Source: JALZAA01 sp035938395
GTDB lineage: Bacteria; Actinomycetota; Acidimicrobiia; IMCC26256; JACDBD01
Assembly: GCA_035938395.1 (NCBI GenBank)
Contig: DASZGY010000066.1
Location: forward strand, 1-39,906
DNA length: 39,906 nt
Direction: 5' to 3'
The notes beneath the pieces are model-generated. The model made no database searches. It had not been told where the DNA came from and saw only the letters and a program-made list of their open reading frames with translations. Both the position numbers and the translations under genes were made by a program. Below, one piece after another: positions 6,858 through 15,114 of this stretch. The number at the start of each line of letters is the position of its first letter. The first letter of the stretch is position 1.

Positions 6858-7435
6858 CGAACGCTACCGGGGTCGATGCCGTGGCGGGCGAGGTCCTCGG
6901 GGGTGTCGAGATCGGCCAACGCGTCGGCGGGCGCTACCGCGCGCCATTCGGCCTCGCTGATCTCGACCACGGGAACGATCGAGAGCAGCGCGTGCATCGC
7001 GCGCTCACCCCGTTCGACAAGATCGGAGGCGGCGACGAGCGCGGGCGGCGCGTACCTCGCGCAGCAGGACTGGCGCATGCCGCCGGCGATCGGCACCACT
7101 GTGTCGACGGCGGGATGGCGCACGAGCAGCTCGAGCAGCGGTTGGTCGACGAACGGCAGGTCGACGCCGAGCAGCAGGACGGATCCTTCGTACCCGCGTG
7201 CTCGCAGCGCCCCCGCGCCCGTCACGAGCGCCGCCAGCGGTCCGGCGCGGGGCTCGTCGTCGTGCACCGCATCCAGCTCGCTGCGGCCGGGCCCGATCTC
7301 CAGCACCGGCTCGCACACGGCGGTCAGCGCCCGCGCCGCGTGATCGGCGAGCCGCTCCCCCGCCACGACAAGGTCTGCTTTGTCGGTGCCCATGCGCCGG
7401 CTCGACCCGCCCGTCAGCAGCAGTCCCGCGACCAC
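6854..7435 (-). CDS. mobA: MobA-like molybdenum cofactor guanylyltransferase
   Basis: The protein has 193 residues from the GTG at 7435. The N-terminus carries the nucleotidyltransferase signature LLLTGGSSRRMGTDKADL (residues 5-22, with the GxSxRMGxDK core), and LLLGVDLPFVDQPLL supplies the metal-binding Asp. MobA transfers GMP from GTP to molybdopterin. The family also includes other sugar or cofactor nucleotidyltransferases, and no other molybdenum gene is in the window, so the substrate is inferred. The frame extends upstream to 7513, but that part is Arg/Pro noise, and TACCGT sits 6 bases before the chosen GTG. First gene of the operon with the two phosphatases. Confidence 0.8.
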   Translation of the reverse strand: MVAGLLLTGGSSRRMGTDKADLVVAGERLADHAARALTAVCEPVLEIGPGRSELDAVHDDEPRAGPLAALVTGAGALRARGYEGSVLLLGVDLPFVDQPLLELLVRHPAVDTVVPIAGGMRQSCCARYAPPALVAASDLVERGERAMHALLSIVPVVEISEAEWRAVAPADALADLDTPEDLARHGIDPGSVR

Positions 7436-7441
7436 GGGCCG

Positions 7442-7447
7442 ACGGTA
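7442..7447 (-). promoter_or_regulatory. -10 box of a leaderless transcript (mobA operon)
   Basis: TACCGT on the minus strand, 6 bases before the GTG at 7435. Confidence 0.45.
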
Positions 7448-7524
7448 TCGTCCGCGCGGCGACGGCGGGTTTGCCGATCGTCGCCGCAAAGCCGGAGCTT
7501 GCGACGGCGACAAAGGAGCGTTGT

Positions 7525-7953
7525 GTGACGGAAGAGGAGATGCGCCGCCGCGTCGCCGCGGCGCGGGTCGGGCGGCTGGCGACGGTGCGCCCCAGCGGCG
7601 ACCCGCACCTCGTGCCGATCTGCTTCGCGGTGCTCGAGAGCGACGGCGGCGACGTCATCGTGTCCGGCACCGACGAGAAGCCGAAGACGACGTACGCCCT
7701 CCGCCGACTGCGCAACATCGCCGAGCACCCCGCCGCGACGCTCCTCGTGGACCACTACGAGGAGGAGTGGGAACGGGTGTGGTGGGTGCGCGTCGACGGT
7801 CGCGGACGCGTCATCGACGACGAAGCCGAGCGCGAGCGGGCCGTCGCCGCGCTGCGAGCCAAGTATCGCCAGTACGAGCACATCGGCATACCGGGCGCCG
7901 TGTTGGCGATCGACGTGGATCGGTGGCTCGGTTGGGGCTACGTCGACGACTGA
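7525..7953 (+). CDS. PPOX-class, probably F420-dependent protein (Rv0121-like)
   Basis: The protein has 142 residues. The start is GTG, with AAAGGAG 7 bases upstream deciding it over the longer open frame. The sequence has the split-barrel flavin/F420-binding pattern: MRRRVAAARVGRLATVRPSG, then HLVPICFAVL, then TDEKPKTT, and the end WGYVDD. The central basic stretch and the EEWERVWWVRVDGRGRV segment match the Rv0121-type subgroup of small PPOX proteins, whose members are thought to use F420 in redox reactions. It is divergent from mobA and nearly touches the convergent VOC gene (3 bases apart). Confidence 0.8.
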   Translation: MTEEEMRRRVAAARVGRLATVRPSGDPHLVPICFAVLESDGGDVIVSGTDEKPKTTYALRRLRNIAEHPAATLLVDHYEEEWERVWWVRVDGRGRVIDDEAERERAVAALRAKYRQYEHIGIPGAVLAIDVDRWLGWGYVDD

Positions 7954-7956
7954 CGG

Positions 7957-8349
7957 TCAGCGACCGAGGTCCTCCGCCAGCTCGACCAGGTGCCCGTCCG
8001 GATCGCGCACGTAGGCGGTGCGCTGACCCCACGGGCGGTCGGTGGGAGGAACCGCCGGCGTCGCACCGCCCGACACGAGCTCGTCGTAGGCAGCGTCGCA
8101 GCTCTCCACCTTGAAGCCGAGCTCGAAGCCGGGAGCATCAGGCGACGGAGGCTCGAGCTCCCGTCCGAGGGTCGCCGCCATCGCACCACGCTCGTACAGC
8201 GCGACGCGCGTCTCTCCGGTCGCGAGCTGCGCGAACGATCCCGATCGGTGGCCGAGCGGCAGACCGAGCACGCCGCAATAGAAATGGAGCGCACGGTCGA
8301 GGTGCTCGACGACGAGCACGACGTAGTCGGGCGCCCGGAAGCGGACCAC
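7957..8349 (-). CDS. VOC-fold (glyoxalase/bleomycin-resistance-like) protein
   Basis: The protein has 130 residues with GTG start. Two beta-alpha-beta-beta-beta modules are visible: APDYVVLVVEHLDRALHFYC..LGLPLG in the first half and GFELGFKVESCDAAYDELVSGG, then YVRDPDGHLVEL in the second. RDPDGHLVEL supplies the usual Glu metal ligand. Members are metal-dependent lyases, dioxygenases or drug-binding proteins. It follows the NTF2-like gene by 13 bases, so it is likely the last gene of an operon with it and the pterin dehydratase. Substrate unknown. Confidence 0.85.
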   Translation of the reverse strand: MVRFRAPDYVVLVVEHLDRALHFYCGVLGLPLGHRSGSFAQLATGETRVALYERGAMAATLGRELEPPSPDAPGFELGFKVESCDAAYDELVSGGATPAVPPTDRPWGQRTAYVRDPDGHLVELAEDLGR

Positions 8350-8362
8350 GAACCGGCCGCGC

Positions 8363-8794
8363 TCAGCTCGGTGGACGCTCAGCCGAGGTGTCGGGCTCGA
8401 GGTGGTACCCGATGACCTTCCACGTGCCCTCGCGCTGGGCGAGCTGGATCTGGTTCCGCACGGACGTCCCGTCCTGCAGGATGACGCGGGTGCGGACGGC
8501 GGCGAGCTCGGACCCCCGGAGCACCTCGTCGACCTTCACGTCGCGGGCGAGGCCGGCGAGCTCGCGCTGCCCCGCGTACGCCTCCCGCTTGTCGGTCATG
8601 AAATCCCCACGGGAGCGACCGTCCCGCAGTTCGTCTCCAGAGAGCGCCCACAGCGCGTCGAAGTCGAGTCGATCCCAGGCGAGCTCGTACGAGACGGCCA
8701 CGTCACCCGGTGACGGTCCGGGCTCGAGCCCGACCGCGACGACCAGCGCCAGCACGAGCGCGATGACCGCGACTGCGATCCCCGCCGCGATCAC
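8363..8794 (-). CDS. Membrane-anchored NTF2-like (DUF4878-type) protein
   Basis: The protein has 143 residues with a GTG start that overlaps the previous stop (GTGA). A single N-terminal helix (about residues 3-22, alternating Ala/Val/Leu) anchors it. The outside domain begins DVAVSYELAWDRLDFDALWALSGDELRDG and ends in strands RNQIQLAQREGTWKVIGYHLEP, the layout of small NTF2-like/DUF4878 domains. No catalytic residues are evident. Function unknown. Confidence 0.7.
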   Translation of the reverse strand: MIAAGIAVAVIALVLALVVAVGLEPGPSPGDVAVSYELAWDRLDFDALWALSGDELRDGRSRGDFMTDKREAYAGQRELAGLARDVKVDEVLRGSELAAVRTRVILQDGTSVRNQIQLAQREGTWKVIGYHLEPDTSAERPPS

Positions 8795-9084
8795 TCGGCG
8801 AAACCGGCGGCCACGCTCTCGATCTCGCCGGCGAGCCCGAGGTCACGGTCGGTGATGCCGCCCTCGTCGTGCGTCGAGAGCCCGACGCGGACCTTGCGCC
8901 ACCGGACGTCGAGGTCCGGATGGTGGTTGGCCTTCTCGGCCAGGAACCCGACCCGTGTCACGAACGCGATGGCGTCCGGGAACGACGCAAGCTCGTAGAC
9001 CTTCTCGATCTCGTCGCCCCGCCGTCCCCAGCCGGCCAGGTTGGCGAGCCGGGAGCGGATCTCGTCGTCGGACAACCGCGCCAC
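8791..9084 (-). CDS. phhB: 4a-hydroxytetrahydrobiopterin dehydratase (PCD/DCoH family)
   Basis: The protein has 97 residues, the usual size. The active-site motif is complete: KANHHPDLDVRWRKV (H54, H55, P56) and LSTHDEGGITDRDLGLA (T71, H72). The enzyme dehydrates 4a-hydroxy-pterins after aromatic amino-acid hydroxylation; many bacterial copies occur without such a hydroxylase, as here, and may serve molybdopterin or other pterin chemistry. GTG at 9084 is chosen over the longer frame because of length and because GACAAT lies 6 bases upstream. The divergent radical SAM gene and its LexA box lie just beyond. Confidence 0.9.
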   Translation of the reverse strand: MARLSDDEIRSRLANLAGWGRRGDEIEKVYELASFPDAIAFVTRVGFLAEKANHHPDLDVRWRKVRVGLSTHDEGGITDRDLGLAGEIESVAAGFAE

Positions 9085-9090
9085 GACCGC

Positions 9091-9096
9091 ATTGTC
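9091..9096 (-). promoter_or_regulatory. -10 box of a leaderless transcript (pterin dehydratase)
   Basis: GACAAT on the minus strand, 6 bases before the GTG at 9084. Confidence 0.4.
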
Positions 9097-9110
9097 GCAC
9101 CCTTGCGTGA

Positions 9111-9126
9111 TCGAACACCTGTTCGA
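9111..9126. promoter_or_regulatory. LexA (SOS) box
   Basis: TCGAAC-ACCT-GTTCGA is a perfect match to the actinobacterial LexA half-sites with the right 4-base centre; one further pair (A9110, T9127) extends the palindrome. It abuts the -10 box of the radical SAM gene and lies 27 bases from the divergent dehydratase start, so bound LexA would block at least the former. Confidence 0.85.
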
Positions 9127-9132
9127 TAGGCT
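9127..9132 (+). promoter_or_regulatory. -10 box of a leaderless transcript (radical SAM gene)
   Basis: TAGGCT, 7 bases before the GTG at 9140 and directly adjoining the LexA box. Confidence 0.55.
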
Positions 9133-9139
9133 CTCGGGC

Positions 9140-10135
9140 GTGGCGGCACGGAAGCTCCGGTGGCAGCTCGCCCACGACGACAAGGAAGCGTCGCAGCCCG
9201 CGCTGTTCGACGTGCCCGAGCGCGAGATCGGCGCCGGCGAGTTCCGCGGCCTCGAGTTCCTCCACGTGCGCGCCCGCACGATCATCAACAAGGTCGGCCC
9301 GAAATCCCCCGTCCCCTTCCGCCACACGATCAACGCGTACCGCGGATGTTCCCATGCTTGTGTTTTCTGCTTTGCCCGGCCGACGCACGAGTACCTGAAC
9401 CTCGACCCGGCGACCGATTTCGACCGCGTCATCGTCGTGAAGGTGAACGCGGTGGAGAAGCTCCGCGCCGAGCTCGCGCCGCGGCGCTGGGAGGGTCATC
9501 ACATCGCGATGGGCACCAACACCGATCCCTACCAGCGCGCCGAAGGGAAGTACCGGCTGACGCAGGGCATCATCGAGGTCCTCGGAGAGGCTCGGAACCC
9601 GTTCTCCATCCTCACCAAAGGCACGCTCGTGCTGCGCGACCTCGACCGCCTGGTCGAGGCGGCGCGTCGCACACACGTGGAGCTGTGCTTCTCGATCGGC
9701 ACGCTCGACGAGGACGTGTGGCGCGCGACGGAGCCCGGCACACCACATCCTCGGAAGCGAGTCGAGGCGGTCGCCCGCCTCAACGAGGCCGGCATCCCGT
9801 GCGGGGTGCTGGTGGCGCCGATCCTTCCGGGGCTGTCGGATGGCCGCGAGCAGCTCGACGACGTCGTACGCGCCTGCGTCGATGCCGGCGCGCCGTCGAT
9901 CTCACCCGTGCTCCTGCATCTCCGGCCCGGCGTGAAGGAGCACTACCTGGGCTGGCTCGCCGATGCCCATCCCGAGCTCCTCGAGCGGCACCAGCGGCTG
10001 TATCCCGGCTCGTACGCCCCGACGCGCGAGCGAGATCGCGTGACGCAGATCGTCCGCGACCTCGTCGCGCAACACCGCGGCGCAACGGGTGCAGACCCGG
10101 CACCGCGCCTGTCGAGTCGCTTCGACCCGGCCTGA
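9140..10135 (+). CDS. Radical SAM protein of the Rv2578c (SplB-like) family
   Basis: The protein has 331 residues. The 4Fe-4S cluster motif is C70-x3-C74-x2-C77 (RGCSHACVFCFARPTHEYL). Further family features are MGTNTDPYQRAEGKYRLTQ and the LLHLRPGVKEHYLGWL segment. The domain arrangement resembles spore photoproduct lyase relatives, which cleave or repair DNA lesions by radical chemistry. The start is GTG at 9140, just after the -10 box; the upstream part of the open frame overlaps the LexA box and is not protein-like. The LexA box places it in the SOS response, as I recall for Rv2578c of M. tuberculosis. The substrate is unproven. Confidence 0.88.
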   Translation: MAARKLRWQLAHDDKEASQPALFDVPEREIGAGEFRGLEFLHVRARTIINKVGPKSPVPFRHTINAYRGCSHACVFCFARPTHEYLNLDPATDFDRVIVVKVNAVEKLRAELAPRRWEGHHIAMGTNTDPYQRAEGKYRLTQGIIEVLGEARNPFSILTKGTLVLRDLDRLVEAARRTHVELCFSIGTLDEDVWRATEPGTPHPRKRVEAVARLNEAGIPCGVLVAPILPGLSDGREQLDDVVRACVDAGAPSISPVLLHLRPGVKEHYLGWLADAHPELLERHQRLYPGSYAPTRERDRVTQIVRDLVAQHRGATGADPAPRLSSRFDPA

Positions 10136-10157
10136 GGCATCACACTCGTGACTCACG

Positions 10158-10517
10158 ATGAACGACGACGACCGCCCGCCCACCGAGCCCCTCGACGAGT
10201 CGACACCGCCGCCGACGGCGCTCGACCTCGACCGAACCGAGGAGCTCACCGCGACCTGGCCCGACGGCTTGACGACTCGCTATTCGCTCGAGGAGCTTCG
10301 CGTCAACTGCCCGTGCGCCGAATGTCGCGGCCTGCGCGAGCGCGGCCTCCCGGTCTGGCCCAAGCCCACGTCGCCCCTCCCCCTCCGGGCCGACGACGCC
10401 GAGCTCGTCGGGGCATGGGGCATCAACTTCACCTGGAACGACGGCCACACGACCGGCATCTTCTCGTGGGCCCTCCTCCGGCAGTGGCGAGCATCCGACG
10501 CCGCCGGCAACACCTGA
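10158..10517 (+). CDS. DUF971 (GBBH-like N-terminal domain) protein
   Basis: The protein has 119 residues. After a Pro-rich, acidic N-terminus of about 20 residues, a single DUF971 domain is clear: LTATWPDGLTTRYSLEELRVNCPCAECRG and WGINFTWNDGHTTGIFSWALLRQW. CPCAEC is a likely zinc or iron-sulfur-linked cysteine cluster. The domain is found at the N-terminus of gamma-butyrobetaine hydroxylase and attached to Mrp/ApbC iron-sulfur carriers, hence a suspected Fe-S role. It follows the radical SAM gene by 22 bases and may be co-transcribed. Confidence 0.85.
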   Translation: MNDDDRPPTEPLDESTPPPTALDLDRTEELTATWPDGLTTRYSLEELRVNCPCAECRGLRERGLPVWPKPTSPLPLRADDAELVGAWGINFTWNDGHTTGIFSWALLRQWRASDAAGNT

Positions 10518-10560
10518 TCCGGGGACCGCGAACGCTGCGGGTCTCGGCCCGGACCCCATC

Positions 10561-10566
10561 TATCCT
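10561..10566 (+). promoter_or_regulatory. -10 box of a leaderless transcript (cyclase-ATPase)
   Basis: TATCCT, 6 bases before the ATG at 10573. Confidence 0.5.
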
Positions 10567-10572
10567 GGCTCC

Positions 10573-13500
10573 ATGAGGTGCGGGTCATGCGGCGCGGACG
10601 CGCCGGACGAGGCCCGGTTCTGCCCGTCCTGCGGCCACACCCTCGTGATCCGACCCGACGAGCGCCGCGTCGCCACGGTCCTCTTCGCCGACCTCGTCGG
10701 GTTCACCACGTTCTCCGAGTCGGCCGACCCCGAGCACGTGAAGAACCTCGTCGACCGGTGCTTCGAGCGGCTCGTCGCCGACGTCACCGCCTTCGGCGGC
10801 CAGGTCGACAAGATCGTCGGAGACGCCATCGTGGCCCTGTTCGGCGCGCCCGTCGCCCATGAGGACGACGCCGAGCGGGCGGTGCGGGCGGCGCTCCAGA
10901 TGCAGCGGACCCTCGCAAGCCTCCGCCAGGACCTGCGCGTCAGCGCCGAGATGCGAGTCGGCGTGAACACCGGCGAGGTGCTGGTCGGGGCGATGCGGGC
11001 CGCCGGCGAGTACACGGCCATGGGCGACGTCGTGAACACCGCCAGCCGCCTGCAGGCCGCGGCGCGCCCGGGTCAGGTGATCGTCGGCCCGCTCACCCAC
11101 GACGCCACCCGCCGGGTGGTGCGCTACGAGCCGCTCGGCGCGCTCGTCGTGAAGGGTCGTGAAGAGCCGGTCGAAGCGTGGACCGCCGAGGAGGTCATCG
11201 CTCTGCCCGGGCAGCGCCCCAAGCAGACACGCGCGGCGCTCGTCGGGCGCGATCCCGAGATGTCGCTGCTGCGACGGATGCTGGACGCGGCACTGAACCG
11301 CCGGCGTGCGCAGCTCGTCCTGTTGTTCGGCGAAGCGGGAGTGGGCAAGAGCCGGCTGGCGGTCGAGCTCGCGACGATGGCGTTCGAGGAACGGAGCGCG
11401 ACCGTGCTGAAGGCGCCGTGCCTCCCGTACGGCGAGGCCAACGTGTGGTGGCCGATCGCCGAGGCCATCCGGAACACGTGCGGCGTCGAGCTCGACGAGT
11501 CCACGAACCACGCCCGCCGGAAAGTCGAGGCGACGGTCGCGCGCGTGACGTCCCGCGATCCGAACGACACGCACGTCGAACGCATCTCCGACGGGCTCCT
11601 GTACCTGCTCGGACGGTTCGGCGAACGCGCCGACGTGGACCCGGCGCGAGCGCGCAGCGAGGCGTTGTGGGCGGTGCAGGCGTACCTCGAGGCGCTTGCG
11701 CGCGAGCGGCCGCTCGTACTCGTCCTGTCCGATCTGCACTGGGGCGACGAGGTCGTGCTCGAGCTCGTCGACCGGCTCCTCGGCGCGCTGCGCGCGCTTC
11801 CCTTCATGCTGGTCGCCACTGCTCGTCCCGAGCTGGAGGAGCGTTGGACACCGGCACCCGGTCGCCACAACACCGCCGTCCTCCATCTCGACCCGCTCGA
11901 CGGCGACGCCACCACCGCGCTCGTCGAAGTGCACCTCAAGGAGCACGCGACCCCCGAGCTCGTGGCCGAGCTCCGTGACCGCAGCGGCGGCAACCCTCTC
12001 TTCATCGAGGAGCTGGCGGCCCTCATCCGCGACTCCGACGGCGCCATCGGGGCCGACGGTGCCCGGGCGTTCGATTCGGGCGACCTGCCGGTCACCCTGC
12101 GCGGGTTGGTCGCAGCTCGGCTCGACGCGCTCCCGGCCGTTGATCGCGCCGTCCTCGAGGACTGCGCGGTCGTCGGCTCGAGCGGCCCGGTCGAAGCCGT
12201 GGTCGGCCTCGGCGACGCCCAGTCGCTCTCGGGGGCCGAGCGGGCGCTGTCGGCCCTCGCCGACCGCGACCTGGTGGTGCTCGACGACGGGGAGTTCGCG
12301 TTCAAGTCCGAGCTCATCCGCGAGGTCGCCTACGGCACATTGACCAAGGCCGAGCGGGCGCGGCGTCATGCCGCCCTCGGAGGATGGATGTCCGACCGAA
12401 GGCGCGGCGACGAGGACGAACCGATCGACCCGATCGCGTATCACTTCGGCATCGCGGCGGAGCTCGTGAGCGAGCTGGGTCGGGTCGACGGCGTCCCGTC
12501 CGACCTCCGCGCCCGTGCGGTCGATGCCCTCGAGCACGCCGCCGAGCGCGCCGAGGAGGTCGAGGCATGGCCACGCGTCCAGCGCCGCTACGAGCAGGCG
12601 CTTGCCGTCCTGCCCGAGGACGGCTCCGAAGCGACTCGATCGCGGCTCCGCCTCGCGCGCGCCCAGGCCCGAGTCGAGCAGCGCGACCTCGCCGGCGCGC
12701 GCACCGAGATCAACCAGCTGCTCGAGGCGGCGCGTGTGGCCGGCGACCGTGTGGCCGCCGCCCGTGCGCTCACTGTCCTCGCCGACTGCGAGCAGAAGGA
12801 AGGCAATCTCATCGGCTCGGACGCCACGTACGAGCAGGCGGTGGCGGAGTGGCGCGCCATCGGCGACGAGCAAGGCGTCGCGAACGCGCTGCGAGGCCAC
12901 GGCTTGACGCTGATGTTCCGGAGCAAGCTCGACGACGCCGAGGCCGAGATCCAGCAGGCGCTGGCGACCTACCGTGGGATCCCCGAACGGCGCGGCGAAG
13001 CATGGGCGCTGCAGAACCTCGCCTGGATCGCGTTCACGCGCGGCCGCCCCGAGGAGGCCGAGGAGCGCATCAACCAGTCGGCCGCGGTGTTCGCCGAGAT
13101 CGGGGACTGGGGCGGCCTGTCGTGGGCACTCGGTCTGCTCGCGTGGGTGAGGTTCAACCAGGGTCAGCTGGCGGAGGCGGAGCAGCTCGCCTCGGACGTT
13201 CTTCGTGAGGGCTCGGAATCGGCGGACCGCTGGGCCAACGGGATGATGGGCGTGCTGCTCGCGAACGTCGCGATGTGGACCGGCCGCCCGACAGTGGCGA
13301 TCGAACGGTCGCGCGAGGCGCGCAGCGAGTTCCAGGAGATCGGCGACCAGTGGGGCGAAGTGATGTCGGTCGCGCCCGCGGCTCGAGCACTCGGGGCTCT
13401 GGGCCGCATCGACGAGGCGGAGGCACTCCACGACGAGGTCGCGTCGTTCACGGACGAGCTCGGCGATCCGGGTCTGGTCGCGATTCCCGCGGTCGTGGCC

Positions 13501-14124
13501 GGTGCGCTCGCCTCGCACGTCGGTGACGCCGAGCGGGCACGACTCGAGTACCAGACCGGGCTCGACGCGTGGAACGACGAGCAGAGCATCGGGACCCAGG
13601 AGCAACGGGTCGGCATGAGCCGCGCCCTGCTGCAAGGCGGCGACGTCCAGGGGGCGCTCGCACAGCTCGACGCCCCTCGGGACGACACCGACGCGCTGCT
13701 CGTCACCAGCGGCGGGGTCGAGGCCATGGTGCTCGCGGCGGCCGGCCAGCCCGAGCGGGCGGTCGCGCTCACGGATCGCGCGAACGCGGTCGGCATCGGC
13801 AGCTACCTCGATCACCTCGAGGCGTGGATGGCGCGAGGCCTCGCGTGCGCGCAGCTCGGCGACGACGAGTGCGCGCGTGAAGCCTGCGCAACCGCGCTCG
13901 CGCTCGCCGACGGAACGGAGTCGCCGCTCGATCAGGCTCTGGCGCGTCTCGCTCACTCTCACGCCCTCGCCGCCCTCGACGATCCCGAAGCCGAGGCCGT
14001 CGCCGCCGAAGCGCGAGCCCGACTCGACAACCTCGGCCTGCCGGCCACCGGTTGGGAGACCGCCTTCCACCTGGCGGCGACGGGGGGCCGCGAGGTCAGT
14101 CCCCGCGACACGGAAGTGGCCTGA
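10573..14124 (+). CDS. Zinc ribbon / class III adenylyl cyclase / AAA ATPase / TPR protein
   Basis: The protein has 1183 residues. Domains in order: zinc ribbon (C3, C6, C17, C20); class III cyclase (about 32-205); AAA/STAND-type ATPase (about 222-500) with Walker A GEAGVGKS (253-260) and a Walker B-like LVLVLSDLHWGD; and a helical TPR array to the C-terminus. The cyclase has both metal aspartates (D40 and D84), the purine-specifying K80 and D152 (the adenylyl-cyclase pairing) and the transition-state N155 and R159, so it looks active and makes cAMP. Such architectures act as regulated cytoplasmic signalling switches; the TPRs probably bind a partner or control the ATPase. The TPR region holds some CxxxC residues but no other known domain. 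The gene is preceded by its own -10 box and ends convergently with the oxidoreductase gene. Confidence 0.9.
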   Translation: MRCGSCGADAPDEARFCPSCGHTLVIRPDERRVATVLFADLVGFTTFSESADPEHVKNLVDRCFERLVADVTAFGGQVDKIVGDAIVALFGAPVAHEDDAERAVRAALQMQRTLASLRQDLRVSAEMRVGVNTGEVLVGAMRAAGEYTAMGDVVNTASRLQAAARPGQVIVGPLTHDATRRVVRYEPLGALVVKGREEPVEAWTAEEVIALPGQRPKQTRAALVGRDPEMSLLRRMLDAALNRRRAQLVLLFGEAGVGKSRLAVELATMAFEERSATVLKAPCLPYGEANVWWPIAEAIRNTCGVELDESTNHARRKVEATVARVTSRDPNDTHVERISDGLLYLLGRFGERADVDPARARSEALWAVQAYLEALARERPLVLVLSDLHWGDEVVLELVDRLLGALRALPFMLVATARPELEERWTPAPGRHNTAVLHLDPLDGDATTALVEVHLKEHATPELVAELRDRSGGNPLFIEELAALIRDSDGAIGADGARAFDSGDLPVTLRGLVAARLDALPAVDRAVLEDCAVVGSSGPVEAVVGLGDAQSLSGAERALSALADRDLVVLDDGEFAFKSELIREVAYGTLTKAERARRHAALGGWMSDRRRGDEDEPIDPIAYHFGIAAELVSELGRVDGVPSDLRARAVDALEHAAERAEEVEAWPRVQRRYEQALAVLPEDGSEATRSRLRLARAQARVEQRDLAGARTEINQLLEAARVAGDRVAAARALTVLADCEQKEGNLIGSDATYEQAVAEWRAIGDEQGVANALRGHGLTLMFRSKLDDAEAEIQQALATYRGIPERRGEAWALQNLAWIAFTRGRPEEAEERINQSAAVFAEIGDWGGLSWALGLLAWVRFNQGQLAEAEQLASDVLREGSESADRWANGMMGVLLANVAMWTGRPTVAIERSREARSEFQEIGDQWGEVMSVAPAARALGALGRIDEAEALHDEVASFTDELGDPGLVAIPAVVAGALASHVGDAERARLEYQTGLDAWNDEQSIGTQEQRVGMSRALLQGGDVQGALAQLDAPRDDTDALLVTSGGVEAMVLAAAGQPERAVALTDRANAVGIGSYLDHLEAWMARGLACAQLGDDECAREACATALALADGTESPLDQALARLAHSHALAALDDPEAEAVAAEARARLDNLGLPATGWETAFHLAATGGREVSPRDTEVA

Positions 14125-14136
14125 GCGAACCCCTCA

Positions 14137-14154
14137 GCGCCGGTGAGTCGGCGC
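14137..14154. terminator. Candidate bidirectional terminator
   Basis: GCGCCG and CGGCGC form a 6-bp stem with a 6-base loop, sited between the convergent cyclase and oxidoreductase stops. There is no T-run. Confidence 0.4.
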
Positions 14155-14157
14155 GGG

Positions 14158-15114
14158 TCAGGAAATCAGGCGATCGAGGACGCGGCGGCAGGCCAGTCCG
14201 TCGACGAAGCTCGGGGTCAGCGGCGCGTCGTCCCGGACCGCGTCCCGCACGATCTCGGTCCACGCCCGCATCGGCACGAGGTGAGGATCGGGGGCCGTCT
14301 CATCGACGACGAACTCCTCACGCGTGCCGTCGGCGCGACGCCACACGACCTTGGCGTCGGCGACGACCTCGACCACGCCCTCCGTGCCCGTGACGACGAT
14401 GCGGTGCGCAACCGACGCCGCGGCGGCCGACGAGCTGTCCAGCACCGCGGTCGCCCCGAGCTCGAAGTCGAGCCACGCCGTGAACGCATCCTCGGCGTCG
14501 ACCGCGTGCGGCCGACCGTCTCGGTCGGGACGTTCCGGGATCGTGATCCTGCATCGGGCGGTCGCGTCCCGGACTTCGCCCACCAGCCACCGAAGGGCGT
14601 CGACGGCGTGGGAGCCCCATGCGCCGACCCAGCCTCCGCCGCGGGAGCGGTCGAAGAGCCAGCCGTACTCGCGGAGCGGGCGTCGGAACACCGCGCCGGT
14701 GTAGGTCCACTGCACGTGCTCGACAGGCCCGATGTGGCCTCCACGCACGAGCTCGTGCACGCGCTTGCGTGCGGGGTGATGACGGAACTCGAAGTTCACT
14801 CCGTGCACGACCTCGCTCGCGTCGGCGAGCTCGAGCATCTCCGCTGCCTCATCGGCGTGCACCCCGAAGGGCTTGTCGCAGAGGACGTGGTGGCCGGCGC
14901 CGATGGCGGCCCGGACGTGTTCGGCGTGCAAGAAGGGCGGCGAATGGACGGACACGAGGTCCAGGTCGCGCCGGCACAGCTCGGCGACGGCGGTGGCGTC
15001 GCGCGCACTCACGACGTCGACGACGTCACAACCCTCGGTCGCGGCGAACACCGGCGCGACGACGCGCGCACCAAAACCGGTGCCGATGACGCCGACGCGC
15101 AGCGCGGTCGTCAC
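14158..15114 (-). CDS. Gfo/Idh/MocA-family NAD(P)-dependent oxidoreductase
   Basis: The protein has 318 residues. The Rossmann motif is VGVIGTGFGA at the N-terminus, the catalytic-lysine motif is CDKPFG (the family usually has EKP), and the second domain contains GAWGSHAVDALRWL with a catalytic-type His. Members oxidise sugars, inositols or related polyols using NAD(P). GTG at 15114 overlaps the preceding stop as GTGA, so it is the last of a four-gene operon with YczE-like and two ferritin-like proteins. The substrate is not evident. Confidence 0.88.
   Translation of the reverse strand: MTTALRVGVIGTGFGARVVAPVFAATEGCDVVDVVSARDATAVAELCRRDLDLVSVHSPPFLHAEHVRAAIGAGHHVLCDKPFGVHADEAAEMLELADASEVVHGVNFEFRHHPARKRVHELVRGGHIGPVEHVQWTYTGAVFRRPLREYGWLFDRSRGGGWVGAWGSHAVDALRWLVGEVRDATARCRITIPERPDRDGRPHAVDAEDAFTAWLDFELGATAVLDSSSAAAASVAHRIVVTGTEGVVEVVADAKVVWRRADGTREEFVVDETAPDPHLVPMRAWTEIVRDAVRDDAPLTPSFVDGLACRRVLDRLIS

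Noticed and set aside
10585..14070. 1161-codon open frame antisense to the cyclase gene
   Set aside because: It lies wholly opposite a well-supported gene. In very GC-rich DNA the complementary frame is often free of stops, and its translation (Arg/Gly/His/Leu-rich) shows no domain.
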